DNA of 64,000 bases, taken from the NCBI GenBank assembly GCA_964019335.1, contig OZ025709.1:62001-126000 (forward strand), given 5' to 3'. Source of the stretch: Diplonema japonicum. Taxonomy: Eukaryota; Euglenozoa; Diplonemea; Diplonemida; Diplonemidae. This document shows positions 20,147 through 29,585 of the stretch, in pieces (position 1 is the stretch's first letter; every line of letters begins with the position of its first letter). Both the position numbers and the translations under genes were made by a program. A model generated the notes under the pieces. The model was given only the letters and a program-made list of their open reading frames with translations, was not told the origin of the DNA and made no database searches.

Positions 20147-22156
20147 TCACACCACATCCCGTGCCGGGGCACAAATTTGCGGATCGTGCATTTCTGTATC
20201 TTGCCCCACGGCGTCTTCTCGCTCATTCCTCCGGACCTGCCACTTGAACACAACTATCCCTACAGTGAGCCCGAGTGCCGCTGAAACGCCAATAATGAGG
20301 AATATCATAGCATATCCATCGTCAGCATTGTCACCAGGTGCTGTGGTCCCGACGGGTGAAGGAGTGTGAGGGCTGTTCTCCCAAAGTTTGAGCACCAACA
20401 TTCCATCTTGAGCTAAATATGCCAGGTTCCCTACCACTGCTATGCTTAGTACATGTGAGGAAGTCGGGTACTTCTCGAGGACCTGCGGTGCAGAGGAGTT
20501 GCTCACGTTGATCACCTGCACGCCTTTAGTGCCGGAGGCAACAACGATGTCCCCAACCACCACCACGTCTTGAATGACATCTCTGAAGTCATCTGACTCA
20601 ACAGAGCCAACGATGACGGGTGCCGATGGTGTGCTCGCATCGATCACAAAGAGACCACTGCTCCCCCCAAGATAAACAGTGGTCCCGCTTGCCGTCAATG
20701 TCTCTGCCCTTCCAGGTGTTTTCAAGGTGCCGATTCGGGTTGGAGCAGAAGTATTCCCCACATCAATTAAGATCAAGCCTTCGAACATGTTAACTGTGTA
20801 TGCCACTGTACCCGACACCGACACAACACCGATCTGAGTTCTGTGGACACCAATCACGGTGATTTCTTGAGGCTTGCTGACATCGAGCACGTGCAGCCCA
20901 CTAATCGTAACATTATGTGAATTGAACCCCACGTAAGCTATCGTCCCAATTATTTGCACAGAATCAGAGCAGGCGAATGACCCTGGATTGAATTCTCCCA
21001 GAAGTCTTGGTTGGCTGGGGGTGCTCACGTCAAATATGTAAAAGCTCTCGCACGTGCCCACATAGACAATGTTCCCCACCACCTGCACAGCACGGCCCAA
21101 AATTTCGTTACGGCCTTCGAACTTGCTGTAGAAACCCACAACCGATGGAGCCGCTGGGTTTTTGATGTCCACCACCTGCAACAGTGCACCACCCGCAATA
21201 TATGCATAGTCCCCAGAGACAGCCACGTCATGTGCCCCGCCAGGCCGATTGAAGTCCCCCAGCAGCATTGGGTTCGATGCATTTGCCACATCAAATACTT
21301 GGATCCCGAAACCAGCTATGTATGCGGTGGTCCCTTCCACCTGGACGAAACCTCTTCTGGTGCTCGGCCTGTTGGCCAAGCCCACAAGCAACGGGGTGTC
21401 CGTGCTCACATCAATGATCCTGAAACGTTGGTTGGCAAGGTAGACAGTGTTGTCCACAATGACGAAGATGGCATTTCCACCTTCACTGTACTCAGCTGTG
21501 AAGGAGGGTGCCGAAGGGTCCGTCACGTCGAAGATGAGGAAGCTGCTATAGGTGCCCACGTAGGCGGTGTTGCCAGAGACACGGAAGCTTGTAGCAGTGA
21601 ACTTGTCTATCCCCAAGGAGCCGAGGAGGACAGGGTCCGAGGGGGTGCTGAAGTCGATGATCTGAAGGTCAAGAGGACTGCCGCCCAAACTATAGACAGT
21701 GGTGTCCACAACGAAGAGATTCTTGGAGGCGTTGAAATTGTAGCTGCCGAGAAGCTTGGGGGTTGTGGGGTCTGCCACATCAAGGGCAAGAATAACCCCT
21801 TCCAGGGACCTCACGTAAGCAATGCCTGCAGACAAGTACACCTCCGAGCAGGGGTCGGAGTACCGACCAACCACAGACCCCGCTTGCACAACCTGAAGCC
21901 CAGTGATCGCATCTGCCACATAGATGGTACTTCCCGCCACTTCCACACCCCTTGCGTCCCCCATTGCAAGGTTCCATAGTATTGTCATCTCCATGGGGTT
22001 CCTCACGTCCACTGCTGCCAAACCAGAAGACCCATCTGCGGTATAGGCCGTGCCTCCAACTACTTTTATGCTCTTCACGCGATCAAGTGTGACCGTTTGT
22101 CCCAACAGTGTAAGGCTCGCAACCACTGCTGCATAGGTCACGCAAAGAAGAGCCAT
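20147..22156 (-). CDS. LVIVD-repeat surface protein, type A copy 2
   Basis: An uninterrupted 669-residue protein from ATG 22154-22156; an in-frame ATG farther upstream (22312) lies in the duplicated spacer and is unlikely to be used. The architecture matches copy 1: signal segment, LVIVD beta-propeller blades, one transmembrane helix (IFLIIGVSAALGLTVGIVV) and the tail KWQVRRNEREDAVGQD. The N-terminal half is nearly identical to copy 1 (differences include ANQRFR for ANRRFR and RPSTRRG for RSSTNRG). The blades after about residue 290 differ at many positions and include an 11-residue longer stretch. This is the mosaic pattern expected from recent duplication or gene conversion of the 5' half. 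It is probably a cell-surface recognition or adhesion protein. Confidence 0.85.
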   Translation of the reverse strand: MALLCVTYAAVVASLTLLGQTVTLDRVKSIKVVGGTAYTADGSSGLAAVDVRNPMEMTILWNLAMGDARGVEVAGSTIYVADAITGLQVVQAGSVVGRYSDPCSEVYLSAGIAYVRSLEGVILALDVADPTTPKLLGSYNFNASKNLFVVDTTVYSLGGSPLDLQIIDFSTPSDPVLLGSLGIDKFTATSFRVSGNTAYVGTYSSFLIFDVTDPSAPSFTAEYSEGGNAIFVIVDNTVYLANQRFRIIDVSTDTPLLVGLANRPSTRRGFVQVEGTTAYIAGFGIQVFDVANASNPMLLGDFNRPGGAHDVAVSGDYAYIAGGALLQVVDIKNPAAPSVVGFYSKFEGRNEILGRAVQVVGNIVYVGTCESFYIFDVSTPSQPRLLGEFNPGSFACSDSVQIIGTIAYVGFNSHNVTISGLHVLDVSKPQEITVIGVHRTQIGVVSVSGTVAYTVNMFEGLILIDVGNTSAPTRIGTLKTPGRAETLTASGTTVYLGGSSGLFVIDASTPSAPVIVGSVESDDFRDVIQDVVVVGDIVVASGTKGVQVINVSNSSAPQVLEKYPTSSHVLSIAVVGNLAYLAQDGMLVLKLWENSPHTPSPVGTTAPGDNADDGYAMIFLIIGVSAALGLTVGIVVFKWQVRRNEREDAVGQDTEMHDPQICAPARDVV

Positions 22157-23187
22157 ACACGGTCCTGAGGTGGGGTTGTGGGGGCTGGGGGAAACGTTGA
22201 ACGAGAGGAGAGGGAAAAAAAAAGAACAAGAAAGCGGGTCATGAAATGCTTTATCTGGGGCGCCCTGACCCCGGTCCTGCACCCAGCGCGAGCTACAGTG
22301 GTGAACCTCCAAAAAAGAAAAATATTAAAAGGGAAAATACTGGGGAATTTTGCCCTTTTTTTTTTTAATTACCACCTCCTTTTCTTTTCCACGAAAAAAA
22401 GTAAGGAGGGGAAGGGAACTAAAACAAGGAGTTAGGAAAGAAAGAATAGTCTTGCTGTGTATTGCTGTACAATATTCTGTCACAAGCGTTCATTCACAGT
22501 ACCAAGAGAAGCAATAATTTTAAAAAAAAAGAGAATTTATCACATTTCTGCCAGATGAGCTTTCTGACCAGTTGAAGTGATGAGGAAGGAAAAAAAATGA
22601 GTCATACGATATTTGTTTGAAGGTTGGAACCCATAATCTTCCATGTCAATAAATCGCAGTACCAAAGGGGCGACACAGGAAAAAGAAAACCAGGGGAGGC
22701 TCCGTTGCTCTCCACCTTTTCTTTTTCTTCCTTTTCGAGGGCTTCCGAGGCACAGGATTAACAATGAAACTGGGAAACTGTATTGTAGTCTAAGGGCAAA
22801 ATAAAGAAAGAGAGGGAATTCAGATAGAAAATGGGAGAATTTTCATTTTTGCTTTTTTTTCCCTTTTCTAATTCCAAGGGGTGGGTTGCCCCCACCGTGT
22901 TGTTGAATGCAACACGGTTGGAAGAGAAGTGAAAATTGCAACCAAAGAAAAGGTGTCATTGAAGGGAACAACATAAAAAAAATTCACTATGATAGGAACG
23001 AAGTGGTTAGCAACGGCCCGCCGCGGTGGCGTGCCTACCTTATGATGCTCCCCTTTTGGGGTCGTTCCCTGAAAAAAAAAAAAAAAAAAAAAAAAAAAAG
23101 CACACAGGACAGATTTTGATGAACTACAACAACGGCTTCCACCCATCAGCTCTAGACTTGTCGACAAGAGTAGGCTGCACAACCTAT
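22157..23187. other. Duplicated spacer with SINE-like repeat
   Basis: Blocks 22157-22500 and 22545-22925 are repeated, diverged, at 25587-25975 and 26500-26905. Within it, 22600-22690 carries a B-box-like GGGTTCCAACC on the minus strand. The SINE-like unit at 22974-23099 closes the spacer. No protein gene is visible. Confidence 0.7.
22974..23099 (+). mobile_element. Possible tRNA-derived SINE with poly(A) tail
   Basis: A unit of about 98 bp begins AAATTCACTATGATAGGAAC, contains an A-box-like GAAGTGGTTAGCA, and ends in a 28-nt A tail (23072-23099). Its first 45 bp recur at about 25485-25543, again followed directly by an A run. Two copies with A tails in the same orientation fit a short retroposon. 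No B-box is obvious after the A-box, so the assignment is tentative. Confidence 0.4.
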
Positions 23188-25434
23188 TCACACTTCCATC
23201 TGTGCATCAGAGGGGAGGGGCTTGTTCGAGGTTCTCATGTCTATGTCATTGCCCCCGAAGCTCACACTCTGGTGTCCCTTCCACCACCACACACCAGCTC
23301 CTGCGGCAGCAATCAGCACCACTGCCACACCCACCACGATGAGAGCGATGGCAACCTTGCTGACGCTTGACCCTCCCCCGTTGCCGGGTGCGGGTGTTGC
23401 TAAAGTGGGTGCGGTCGTTGAAGGAGCGGCTGTACTCGGTGTGCGTGTACCCGGGGCTGCCGTGGTGGGTGCTTGTGTCGAAGGTGCACTGGTGCTTGGT
23501 GCCCTTGTCGCTGGTGCCAGTGTTGCAGGAGCTGAGGTTGTGGGTGCCAGGGTTGCGGGTGCGGGGGTTGCAGGAGCAGGAGTGCTCGGAGCAGGAGTCA
23601 AAGGTGCCGGTGTCGAAGGAGCAGGGGTGGCCGGGACCATCGTAGGCGGTGCCTCAGTGGGCGGTGCAAGGGTCCCGTTCCACACCTCAATCACAGACAT
23701 CCCCACCTCCGCCACATATGCCCGATTCCCCACCACCGCGATGCCCTTGTATGGAGACGTGCTGCTGTGCTCGTCGATGAGGGTGGGTGTCGAAGGGTTG
23801 CTCACGTCCACCAGCTGCAAACCACTACCAGAGGAGACAACAGCAGTGTCCCCCACTACCTTCACATCTTTCGCAGAGGCACTCCCCTTGAACAACCCGA
23901 CAACGGTAGGTGCCGAAAGGGTGCTCACATCGACCACGTAGAGCCCTGGCAAGTCTGCAACGTAGGCGGTGGTGCCCCTCACAGTCACCGCAGCCGCCGA
24001 TCGGAAGGACAGCAGGCCTCCGATGAGGGTGGGGGAAGAGGGAGTCTTCACATCGATCAGCTGCAAACCCTTTGGAGTGCTTGTGGCATACACTGTCATC
24101 CTGGATACGAACACCGAAGTGATTCCCTTGAGGGAAGGATAGGTGCCAACAACGGTGATTGCAGAAGGCTTGCTCACGTCGAGCAACTGCAAGCCGTCAG
24201 AGAGTGTTCCGATATACGCCGTAGTCCCCACCACATGCAGGGAGAGGACATTGCGGGCTGCGAAGAATCCCAACCCCCTGAGATACGGGGTGGTCGCGTC
24301 GTACACCACAAGCCCCTTAACGTATATCATATACAACGTGCTCCCAACCACTTGCACTGCTCTCGCACCAACACCTTGCAAAACGTGTACAGGTTTCGGG
24401 GAAGACGGGTCACTGATGTCCATCACCTGCATGGTGGTTCTTGACCCCACAAGGTACGCATAGTTTCCAGAGACAGCGACATCCATGGCAGCACCGCCAG
24501 GTGGATTGAAGGCCCCCAGCAGCACAGGGGAGGATGGGGTGCTCACATCAAGCATTTTGATCCCCCCACCGGCAATGTACGCAGTGGTCCCCACCACCTC
24601 CACCCGGGCACCAGTCGTGTCAATGGTGCCAAGAAACAATGGGGTGTCGGTGCTCACATCAACTATCACAGTGTTTGACGTGTCCGTCAGGTACGCCGTG
24701 TTGTTGGAAACGAAGACGTCGCGCAGGAACCTGTTGTCGTACACAGCTGTGAAGGAGGGGGACGAGGGGTCCGTCACATCGAAGATAAGAAGGCCACTAA
24801 ACAAGGTGGCCACGTAAGCTGCAGTGTCAGTGACGAAGAGGTTGACAGGGGCATTCAAAATTGAGGCGACCTCCACGGAGCCGATCAGGACAGGGGAGGA
24901 AGGGGTGCCGAAGTCGATGATGTTGAGGTCACGGCTTGCATTGCTTGAATTGTAAACAGTGATGTAGACAGTGGTCCCCACCACGAAGAGCACTTCAGCA
25001 CTGCTCTCGTTGTAGCTGCCAAGGAGCTCGGGGGCTGCTGTGGGGTTGGACACATCAATAGCAACAATGTCCCCTCCTGTGGACCTGAGGTAGGCAACAC
25101 CCCCAGACACCTGCACCTCCAAGCAGGGCTCTGGGAACTCTCCCACCACTGACCCGTTGCGAACAACCTTGAGTCCAGTCTTCCCGTCCGCCACATAGAC
25201 AGTGTCCCCCACGGCATCAACGCTGTTTGCCTTTCCCCCTGTTTCCACTCTCCACAGCTCTTTTGCCTCTCCGGGATTCTTCACATTTACCGCAACCAAA
25301 CCAGAAGCCCCAGCAGCAGTGAAGGCCGTGTCCCCCACCACCTTCAAGCCCTTCACCATATCCACAGCATCTGTCCGCCCCAACAGAGGGAGTTCTGCAG
25401 CCGCCGCTACATAGATCAGAGAAAGAAGCGCCAT
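23188..25434 (-). CDS. LVIVD-repeat surface protein, type B copy 1, with mucin-like stalk
   Basis: An uninterrupted 748-residue type I membrane protein. It has a signal segment (MALLSLIYVAAAAELPLLG), then LVIVD blades to about residue 600 (for example VVGDTAFTAAGASGLVAVNV and VVGTTAYIAGGGIKMLDVS). Next comes a 100-residue stalk of Thr/Pro/Ala repeats (units such as PATPAPSTPAPLTPAP) that would be heavily O-glycosylated. It ends with a transmembrane helix (VAIALIVVGVAVVLIAAAGA) and a short tail. The blades resemble those of the type A genes but the C-terminal anchor is unrelated. It is almost identical to 27050-29293. The sense leader reads CTTACAG then GACCAATATGG, an acceptor-like site just before the start. 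Confidence 0.87.
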   Translation of the reverse strand: MALLSLIYVAAAAELPLLGRTDAVDMVKGLKVVGDTAFTAAGASGLVAVNVKNPGEAKELWRVETGGKANSVDAVGDTVYVADGKTGLKVVRNGSVVGEFPEPCLEVQVSGGVAYLRSTGGDIVAIDVSNPTAAPELLGSYNESSAEVLFVVGTTVYITVYNSSNASRDLNIIDFGTPSSPVLIGSVEVASILNAPVNLFVTDTAAYVATLFSGLLIFDVTDPSSPSFTAVYDNRFLRDVFVSNNTAYLTDTSNTVIVDVSTDTPLFLGTIDTTGARVEVVGTTAYIAGGGIKMLDVSTPSSPVLLGAFNPPGGAAMDVAVSGNYAYLVGSRTTMQVMDISDPSSPKPVHVLQGVGARAVQVVGSTLYMIYVKGLVVYDATTPYLRGLGFFAARNVLSLHVVGTTAYIGTLSDGLQLLDVSKPSAITVVGTYPSLKGITSVFVSRMTVYATSTPKGLQLIDVKTPSSPTLIGGLLSFRSAAAVTVRGTTAYVADLPGLYVVDVSTLSAPTVVGLFKGSASAKDVKVVGDTAVVSSGSGLQLVDVSNPSTPTLIDEHSSTSPYKGIAVVGNRAYVAEVGMSVIEVWNGTLAPPTEAPPTMVPATPAPSTPAPLTPAPSTPAPATPAPATLAPTTSAPATLAPATRAPSTSAPSTQAPTTAAPGTRTPSTAAPSTTAPTLATPAPGNGGGSSVSKVAIALIVVGVAVVLIAAAGAGVWWWKGHQSVSFGGNDIDMRTSNKPLPSDAQMEV

Positions 25435-25562
25435 ATTGGTCCTGTAAGTGAGGGGTTTGGGTTACTGTTATATTTACGAAAAAGAAAATTCACTGTGATA
25501 GGAAACGAAGTGGTTAGCAACGGCCCACAAAAAAAAAAAAAAACTCAGGTTGATATGAACCC

Positions 25563-25622
25563 TCGTACGCTATTGTCCCAACTATTGGTCCTGGTGGGGG
25601 GGTTGTGGGTGGCTGGGGAAAG
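25563..25622 (-). pseudogene. Remnant of a deleted type A LVIVD gene
   Basis: Positions 25563-25585 (CGTACGCTATTGTCCCAACT and on) match the internal coding sequence that reads CGTAAGCTATCGTCCCAACT at about 17952 in copy 1. It is joined directly to sequence matching the 5' flank of the type A genes (GGTCCTG...GGGTTGTGGG...GGCTGGGG). This is the scar expected if most of a third type A gene was removed by an internal deletion. Confidence 0.6.
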
Positions 25623-25984
25623 AGGAGAGGGAGAAAAAAGAAGAAAAAGAGAGAGAAAGAATGTGGGTCATGAAATGCTATATCGGGGACGCCCTGACCC
25701 CGTCCTGCACCCAGCGCGAGCTACAGTGGTGAACCTCCCAAAAAGAACAATAGTAAAAGGGAAAATACTGGGGAATTTTGTTCTTTTTTTTTATTCCTCC
25801 CCCCCTTTTCCTTTCCACGAAAAAAGGTAAAGCAGTGTCATTTGAGACAAAGAGAAGGGAATCATGTTGGAACAAAAACAAGAAATACAAAACGAGGAGC
25901 TAGGAAAGAGAGAATAGTCTGCTGTGTATTGCTGTACAGTATTCTGTCACAAGCGCTCATTCAGAACTAAGAGAAATAAAATAA

Positions 25985-26208
25985 TTAATACGCTTCATAT
26001 CCGCTAAGTGACTGGAATGGATTTATTTTTTGCGTCCGGGGCCTAATGTCCGACATATGGAATTTTCTTTGCCTTACTTTGTACGAAGCGAAAGCCACTG
26101 CGTCGCGATTCGAACTGGAGACTTTCGAGGTCATTTTGGTTTGCCCCCCAAAAGAAAAATCTTTTGGAACTTCCTTGAAACTCACCGTTCGTTCATGTCC
26201 GTACATGT

Positions 26209-26245
<37 letters not shown>

Positions 26246-26495
26246 CCCGAAAAAACTAGTTTGGCGCTTTCATTTGTTTGATTTTACCTAATAAAATAGC
26301 TCATTACTGCCATCAACTAGTTTTTAGTGTTGACAATACAAAAAAAATAATTCAGTGAACCTTTGAGCATCCTTGCCATTTTTTTCCCCTATAGGACTTA
26401 GGCCGGGTCACAAAGCGGATACGGAGCGTTAATACAAAAAAAGATGTCTCTGAAGGGAACTTGCAGTATGTTACAGGATCGCCTAAAAAAGAAAA
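25985..26495. mobile_element. About 510-bp insertion in the duplicated spacer
   Basis: When the two duplicated spacers are aligned by eye, this block is present here and absent from 22503-22545. It ends with a unit of about 50 bp (26436-26488; GATGTCTCTGAAGGGAACTT) that recurs at 59116-59171 without the rest of the block. It carries a 29-nt T run and no ORF of note. No clear target-site duplication was found beyond AATT at both edges. Confidence 0.5.
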
Positions 26496-27049
26496 GAATT
26501 ATCACATATTTCTGCCAGATTAGCCTTCTGACAGTTGAAGTGCTTGAAAAAAAAAAAAAGAAAACCTTACTATATTTGTTTGAAGGTTGGAGCCCATAAT
26601 TTTCCACGTCCGCAAATCGCAGTACCAAAGGGATACGAAAAGAGAAAAAAGATTACCAGGGGAGGTTCTGTTGCTCTCCCCTTTTTCTTTTTCTTCTTTT
26701 CCAAGGGCTTCCGAGGCACAGGATGAACAATGAAAACTTAAGAGCTACTCCCCCTCAAAAAAAGGGGGAACTGTATTGTAGTCTAAGGTCAAAATTAAGA
26801 AAGAGAGGGAATTCAGATAGAAAATGGGAGAATTTTCACTTTTGCTTTATTTTCCTTTTCTAATCCCGAGGGGTGGGTTGCCCCCACCGTGTCAGCACGG
26901 TTGGAAGAGAAGAGAAAGTTGCAACAAAACAAAAAACAAAATGACAAATAAAAGCACACAGGACAGATTTTGATGAACTACAACAAAGTTAAGCAAACTT
27001 CCGCTTATTAACCTTAAGTTTGTCGACAGGAGTAGGCCGCACAACCTAT

Positions 27050-29293
27050 TCACACTTCCATCTGTGCATCAGAGGGGAGGGGCTTGTTCGAGGTTCTCAT
27101 GTCTATGTCATTGCCCCCGAAGCTCACACTCTGGTGTCCCTTCCACCACCACACACCAGCTCCTGCGGCAGCAATCAGCACCACTGCCACACCCACCACG
27201 ATGAGAGCGATGGCAACCTTGCTGACGCTTGACCCTCCCCCGTTGCCGGGTGCGGGTGTTGCTAAAGTGGGTGCGGTCGTTGAAGGAGCGGCTGTACTCG
27301 GTGTGCGTGTACCCGGGGCTGCCGTGGTGGGTGCTTGTGTCGAAGGTGCACTGGTGCTTGGTGCCCTTGTCGCTGGTGCCAGTGTTGCAGGAGCTGAGGT
27401 TGTGGGTGCCAGGGTTGCGGGTGCGGGGGTTGCAGGAGCAGGAGTGCTCGGAGCAGGAGTCAAAGGTGCCGGTGTCGAAGGAGCAGGGGTGGCCGGGACC
27501 ATCGTAGGCGGTGCCTCAGTGGGCGGTGCAAGGGTCCCGTTCCACACCTCAATCACAGACATCCCCACCTCCGCCACATATGCCCGATTCCCCACCACCG
27601 CGATGCCCTTGTATGGAGACGTGCTGCTGTGCTCGTCGATGAGGGTGGGTGTCGAAGGGTTGCTCACGTCCACCAGCTGCAAACCACTACCAGAGGAGAC
27701 AACAGCAGTGTCCCCCACTACCTTCACATCTTTCGCAGAGGCACTCCCCTTGAACAACCCGACAACGGTAGGTGCCGAAAGGGTGCTCACATCGACCACG
27801 TAGAGCCCTGGCAAGTCTGCAACGTAGGCGGTGGTGCCCCTCACAGTCACCGCAGCCGCCGATCGGAAGGACAGCAGGCCTCCGATGAGGGTGGGGGAAG
27901 AGGGAGTCTTCACATCGATCAGCTGCAAACCCTTCAGGGTGCTTGTGGCATACACTGTCGTCCCGGATACGAACACCGAAGTGATTCGCCAGAGGGAATA
28001 GGTGCCAACAACGGTGATTGCAGAAGGCTTGCTCACGTCGAGCAACTGCAAGCCGTCCGAGTGCATTCCGATATACGCCGTAGTCCCCACCACATGCAGG
28101 GAGAGGACATTGCGGGCTGAGAAGAATCCCAACTGCCTGAGATACGGGGTGGTCGCGTCGTACACCACAAGCCCGTATCTGTATATCATATACAACGTGC
28201 TCCCAACCACTTGCACTGCTCTCGCATCAACACTTTGCAAAACATATACAGGTTTCGGGGAAGACGGGTCACTGATGTCCATCACCTGCATGGTGGTTCT
28301 TGACCCCACAAGGTACGCATAGTTTCCAGAGACAGCGACATCCATGGCAGCACCGCCAGGTGGATTGAAGGCCCCCAGCAGCACAGGGGAGGATGGGGTG
28401 CTCACATCAAGCATTTTGATCCCCCCACCGGCAATGTACGCAGTGGTCCCCACCACCTCCACCCGGGCACCAGTCGTGTCAATGGTGCCAAGAAACAATG
28501 GGGTGTCGGTGCTCACATCAACTATCACAGTGTTTGACGTGTCCGTAAGGTACGCCGTGTTGTTGGAAACGAAAACGTCGCGCAGGAACCTGTTGTCGTA
28601 CACAGCTGTGAAGGAGGGGGACGAGGGGTCCGTCACATCGAAGATAAGAAGGCCATCAAGCAAGGTGGCCACGTAAGCTGCAGTGTCAGTGACGAAGAGG
28701 TTGAGAGGAATATTCGCAGCTGAGGCGACCTCCACGGAGCCGATCAGGACAGGGGAGGAAGGGGCGCCGAAGTCGATGATGTTGAGGTCACGGCTTGCAT
28801 TGCTTGAATTGTAAACAGTGATGTAGACAGTGGTCCCCACCACGAAGAGCACTTCAGCACTGCTCTCGTTGTAGCTGCCAAGGAGCTCGGGGGCTGCTGT
28901 GGGGTTGGACACATCAATAGCAACAATGTCCCCTCCTGTGGACCTGAGGTAGGCAACACCCCCAGACACCTGCACCTCCAAGCAGGGCTCTGGGAACTCT
29001 CCCACCACTGACCCGTTGCGAACAACCTTGAGTCCAGTCTTCCCGTCCGCCACATAGACAGTGTCCCCCACGGCATCAACGCTGTTTGCCTTTCCCCCTG
29101 TTTCCACTCTCCACAGCTCTTTTGCCTCTCCGGGATTCTTCACATTTACCGCAACCAAACCAGAAGCCCCAGCAGCAGTGAAGGCCGTGTCCCCCACCAC
29201 CTTCAAGCCCTTCACCATATCCACAGCATCTGTCCGCCCCAACAGAGGGAGTTCTGCAGCCGCCGCTACATAGATCAGAGAAAGAAGCGCCAT
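27050..29293 (-). CDS. LVIVD-repeat surface protein, type B copy 2, with mucin-like stalk
   Basis: An uninterrupted 747-residue protein with the same architecture as the gene at 23188-25434: signal segment, LVIVD propeller, Thr/Pro/Ala stalk, transmembrane helix and short tail. The stalk, anchor and most blades are identical to type B copy 1. Differences are concentrated in a few patches, for example ASAANIPLNLF against ASILNAPVNLF, LDGLL against FSGLL, YVLQSVDARA against HVLQGVGARA and YRYGLVV against YVKGLVV. One codon is deleted near the patch that encodes LWRIT. Most of these changes alter the amino acid. It belongs to the same surface-protein array as its three neighbours. Confidence 0.87.
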   Translation of the reverse strand: MALLSLIYVAAAAELPLLGRTDAVDMVKGLKVVGDTAFTAAGASGLVAVNVKNPGEAKELWRVETGGKANSVDAVGDTVYVADGKTGLKVVRNGSVVGEFPEPCLEVQVSGGVAYLRSTGGDIVAIDVSNPTAAPELLGSYNESSAEVLFVVGTTVYITVYNSSNASRDLNIIDFGAPSSPVLIGSVEVASAANIPLNLFVTDTAAYVATLLDGLLIFDVTDPSSPSFTAVYDNRFLRDVFVSNNTAYLTDTSNTVIVDVSTDTPLFLGTIDTTGARVEVVGTTAYIAGGGIKMLDVSTPSSPVLLGAFNPPGGAAMDVAVSGNYAYLVGSRTTMQVMDISDPSSPKPVYVLQSVDARAVQVVGSTLYMIYRYGLVVYDATTPYLRQLGFFSARNVLSLHVVGTTAYIGMHSDGLQLLDVSKPSAITVVGTYSLWRITSVFVSGTTVYATSTLKGLQLIDVKTPSSPTLIGGLLSFRSAAAVTVRGTTAYVADLPGLYVVDVSTLSAPTVVGLFKGSASAKDVKVVGDTAVVSSGSGLQLVDVSNPSTPTLIDEHSSTSPYKGIAVVGNRAYVAEVGMSVIEVWNGTLAPPTEAPPTMVPATPAPSTPAPLTPAPSTPAPATPAPATLAPTTSAPATLAPATRAPSTSAPSTQAPTTAAPGTRTPSTAAPSTTAPTLATPAPGNGGGSSVSKVAIALIVVGVAVVLIAAAGAGVWWWKGHQSVSFGGNDIDMRTSNKPLPSDAQMEV

Positions 29294-29585
29294 ATTGGTC
29301 CTGTAAGTGAGGGGTTTGGTGTGTTACTGTTTTATGTAAAAAAAAAAAGAAAAAGAAAGCTCAAAGTACAGGACAAGCCCTCCGGTTGAGGGCCGTCCTA
29401 TGGGGAAGGGAAAAGAAAGCAAAACAATATGCAGAGGAGAAGCTAGACTGTGCTGCGAGAAAGGGAGGCAAGATCCAAAGACAAAGCAGAAGCCCTTTGC
29501 GGCTAGGGATAAATTCTTCATAGAAGAGGAAAAAAAAGGGGGGCATTAACAATAGGGGTTTTGTCCTTGTTCTCGGCGTAATGAC

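Larger units (their letters stand above)
25435..27049. other. Duplicated spacer with an LVIVD remnant and a 0.5-kb insertion
   Basis: It contains, from left to right, the second SINE-like copy (25485-25543), an LVIVD type A remnant (25563-25622), spacer sequence duplicated from 22157-22500, an insertion at about 25985-26495, and spacer sequence duplicated from 22545-22925. No intact gene is visible. Confidence 0.7.

Noticed and set aside
22157-22312. Upstream start for LVIVD type A copy 2
   Set aside because: The extra 52 residues come from duplicated spacer sequence and would bury the signal segment. Copy 1 has no equivalent extension.
22600-22690. tRNA-like sequence on the minus strand (GGGTTCCAACC)
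   Set aside because: Only about three T-stem pairs form and no acceptor stem is found. It might be a decayed tRNA-derived repeat but cannot be called a tRNA.
23222-23941. A 239-residue plus-strand ORF opposite the LVIVD type B stalk (and its twin at 27084-27803)
   Set aside because: It is the mirror of Thr/Pro/Ala repeats, giving Val/Gly/Ala repeats, and is open only because the sense strand is repetitive. It has no independent features.
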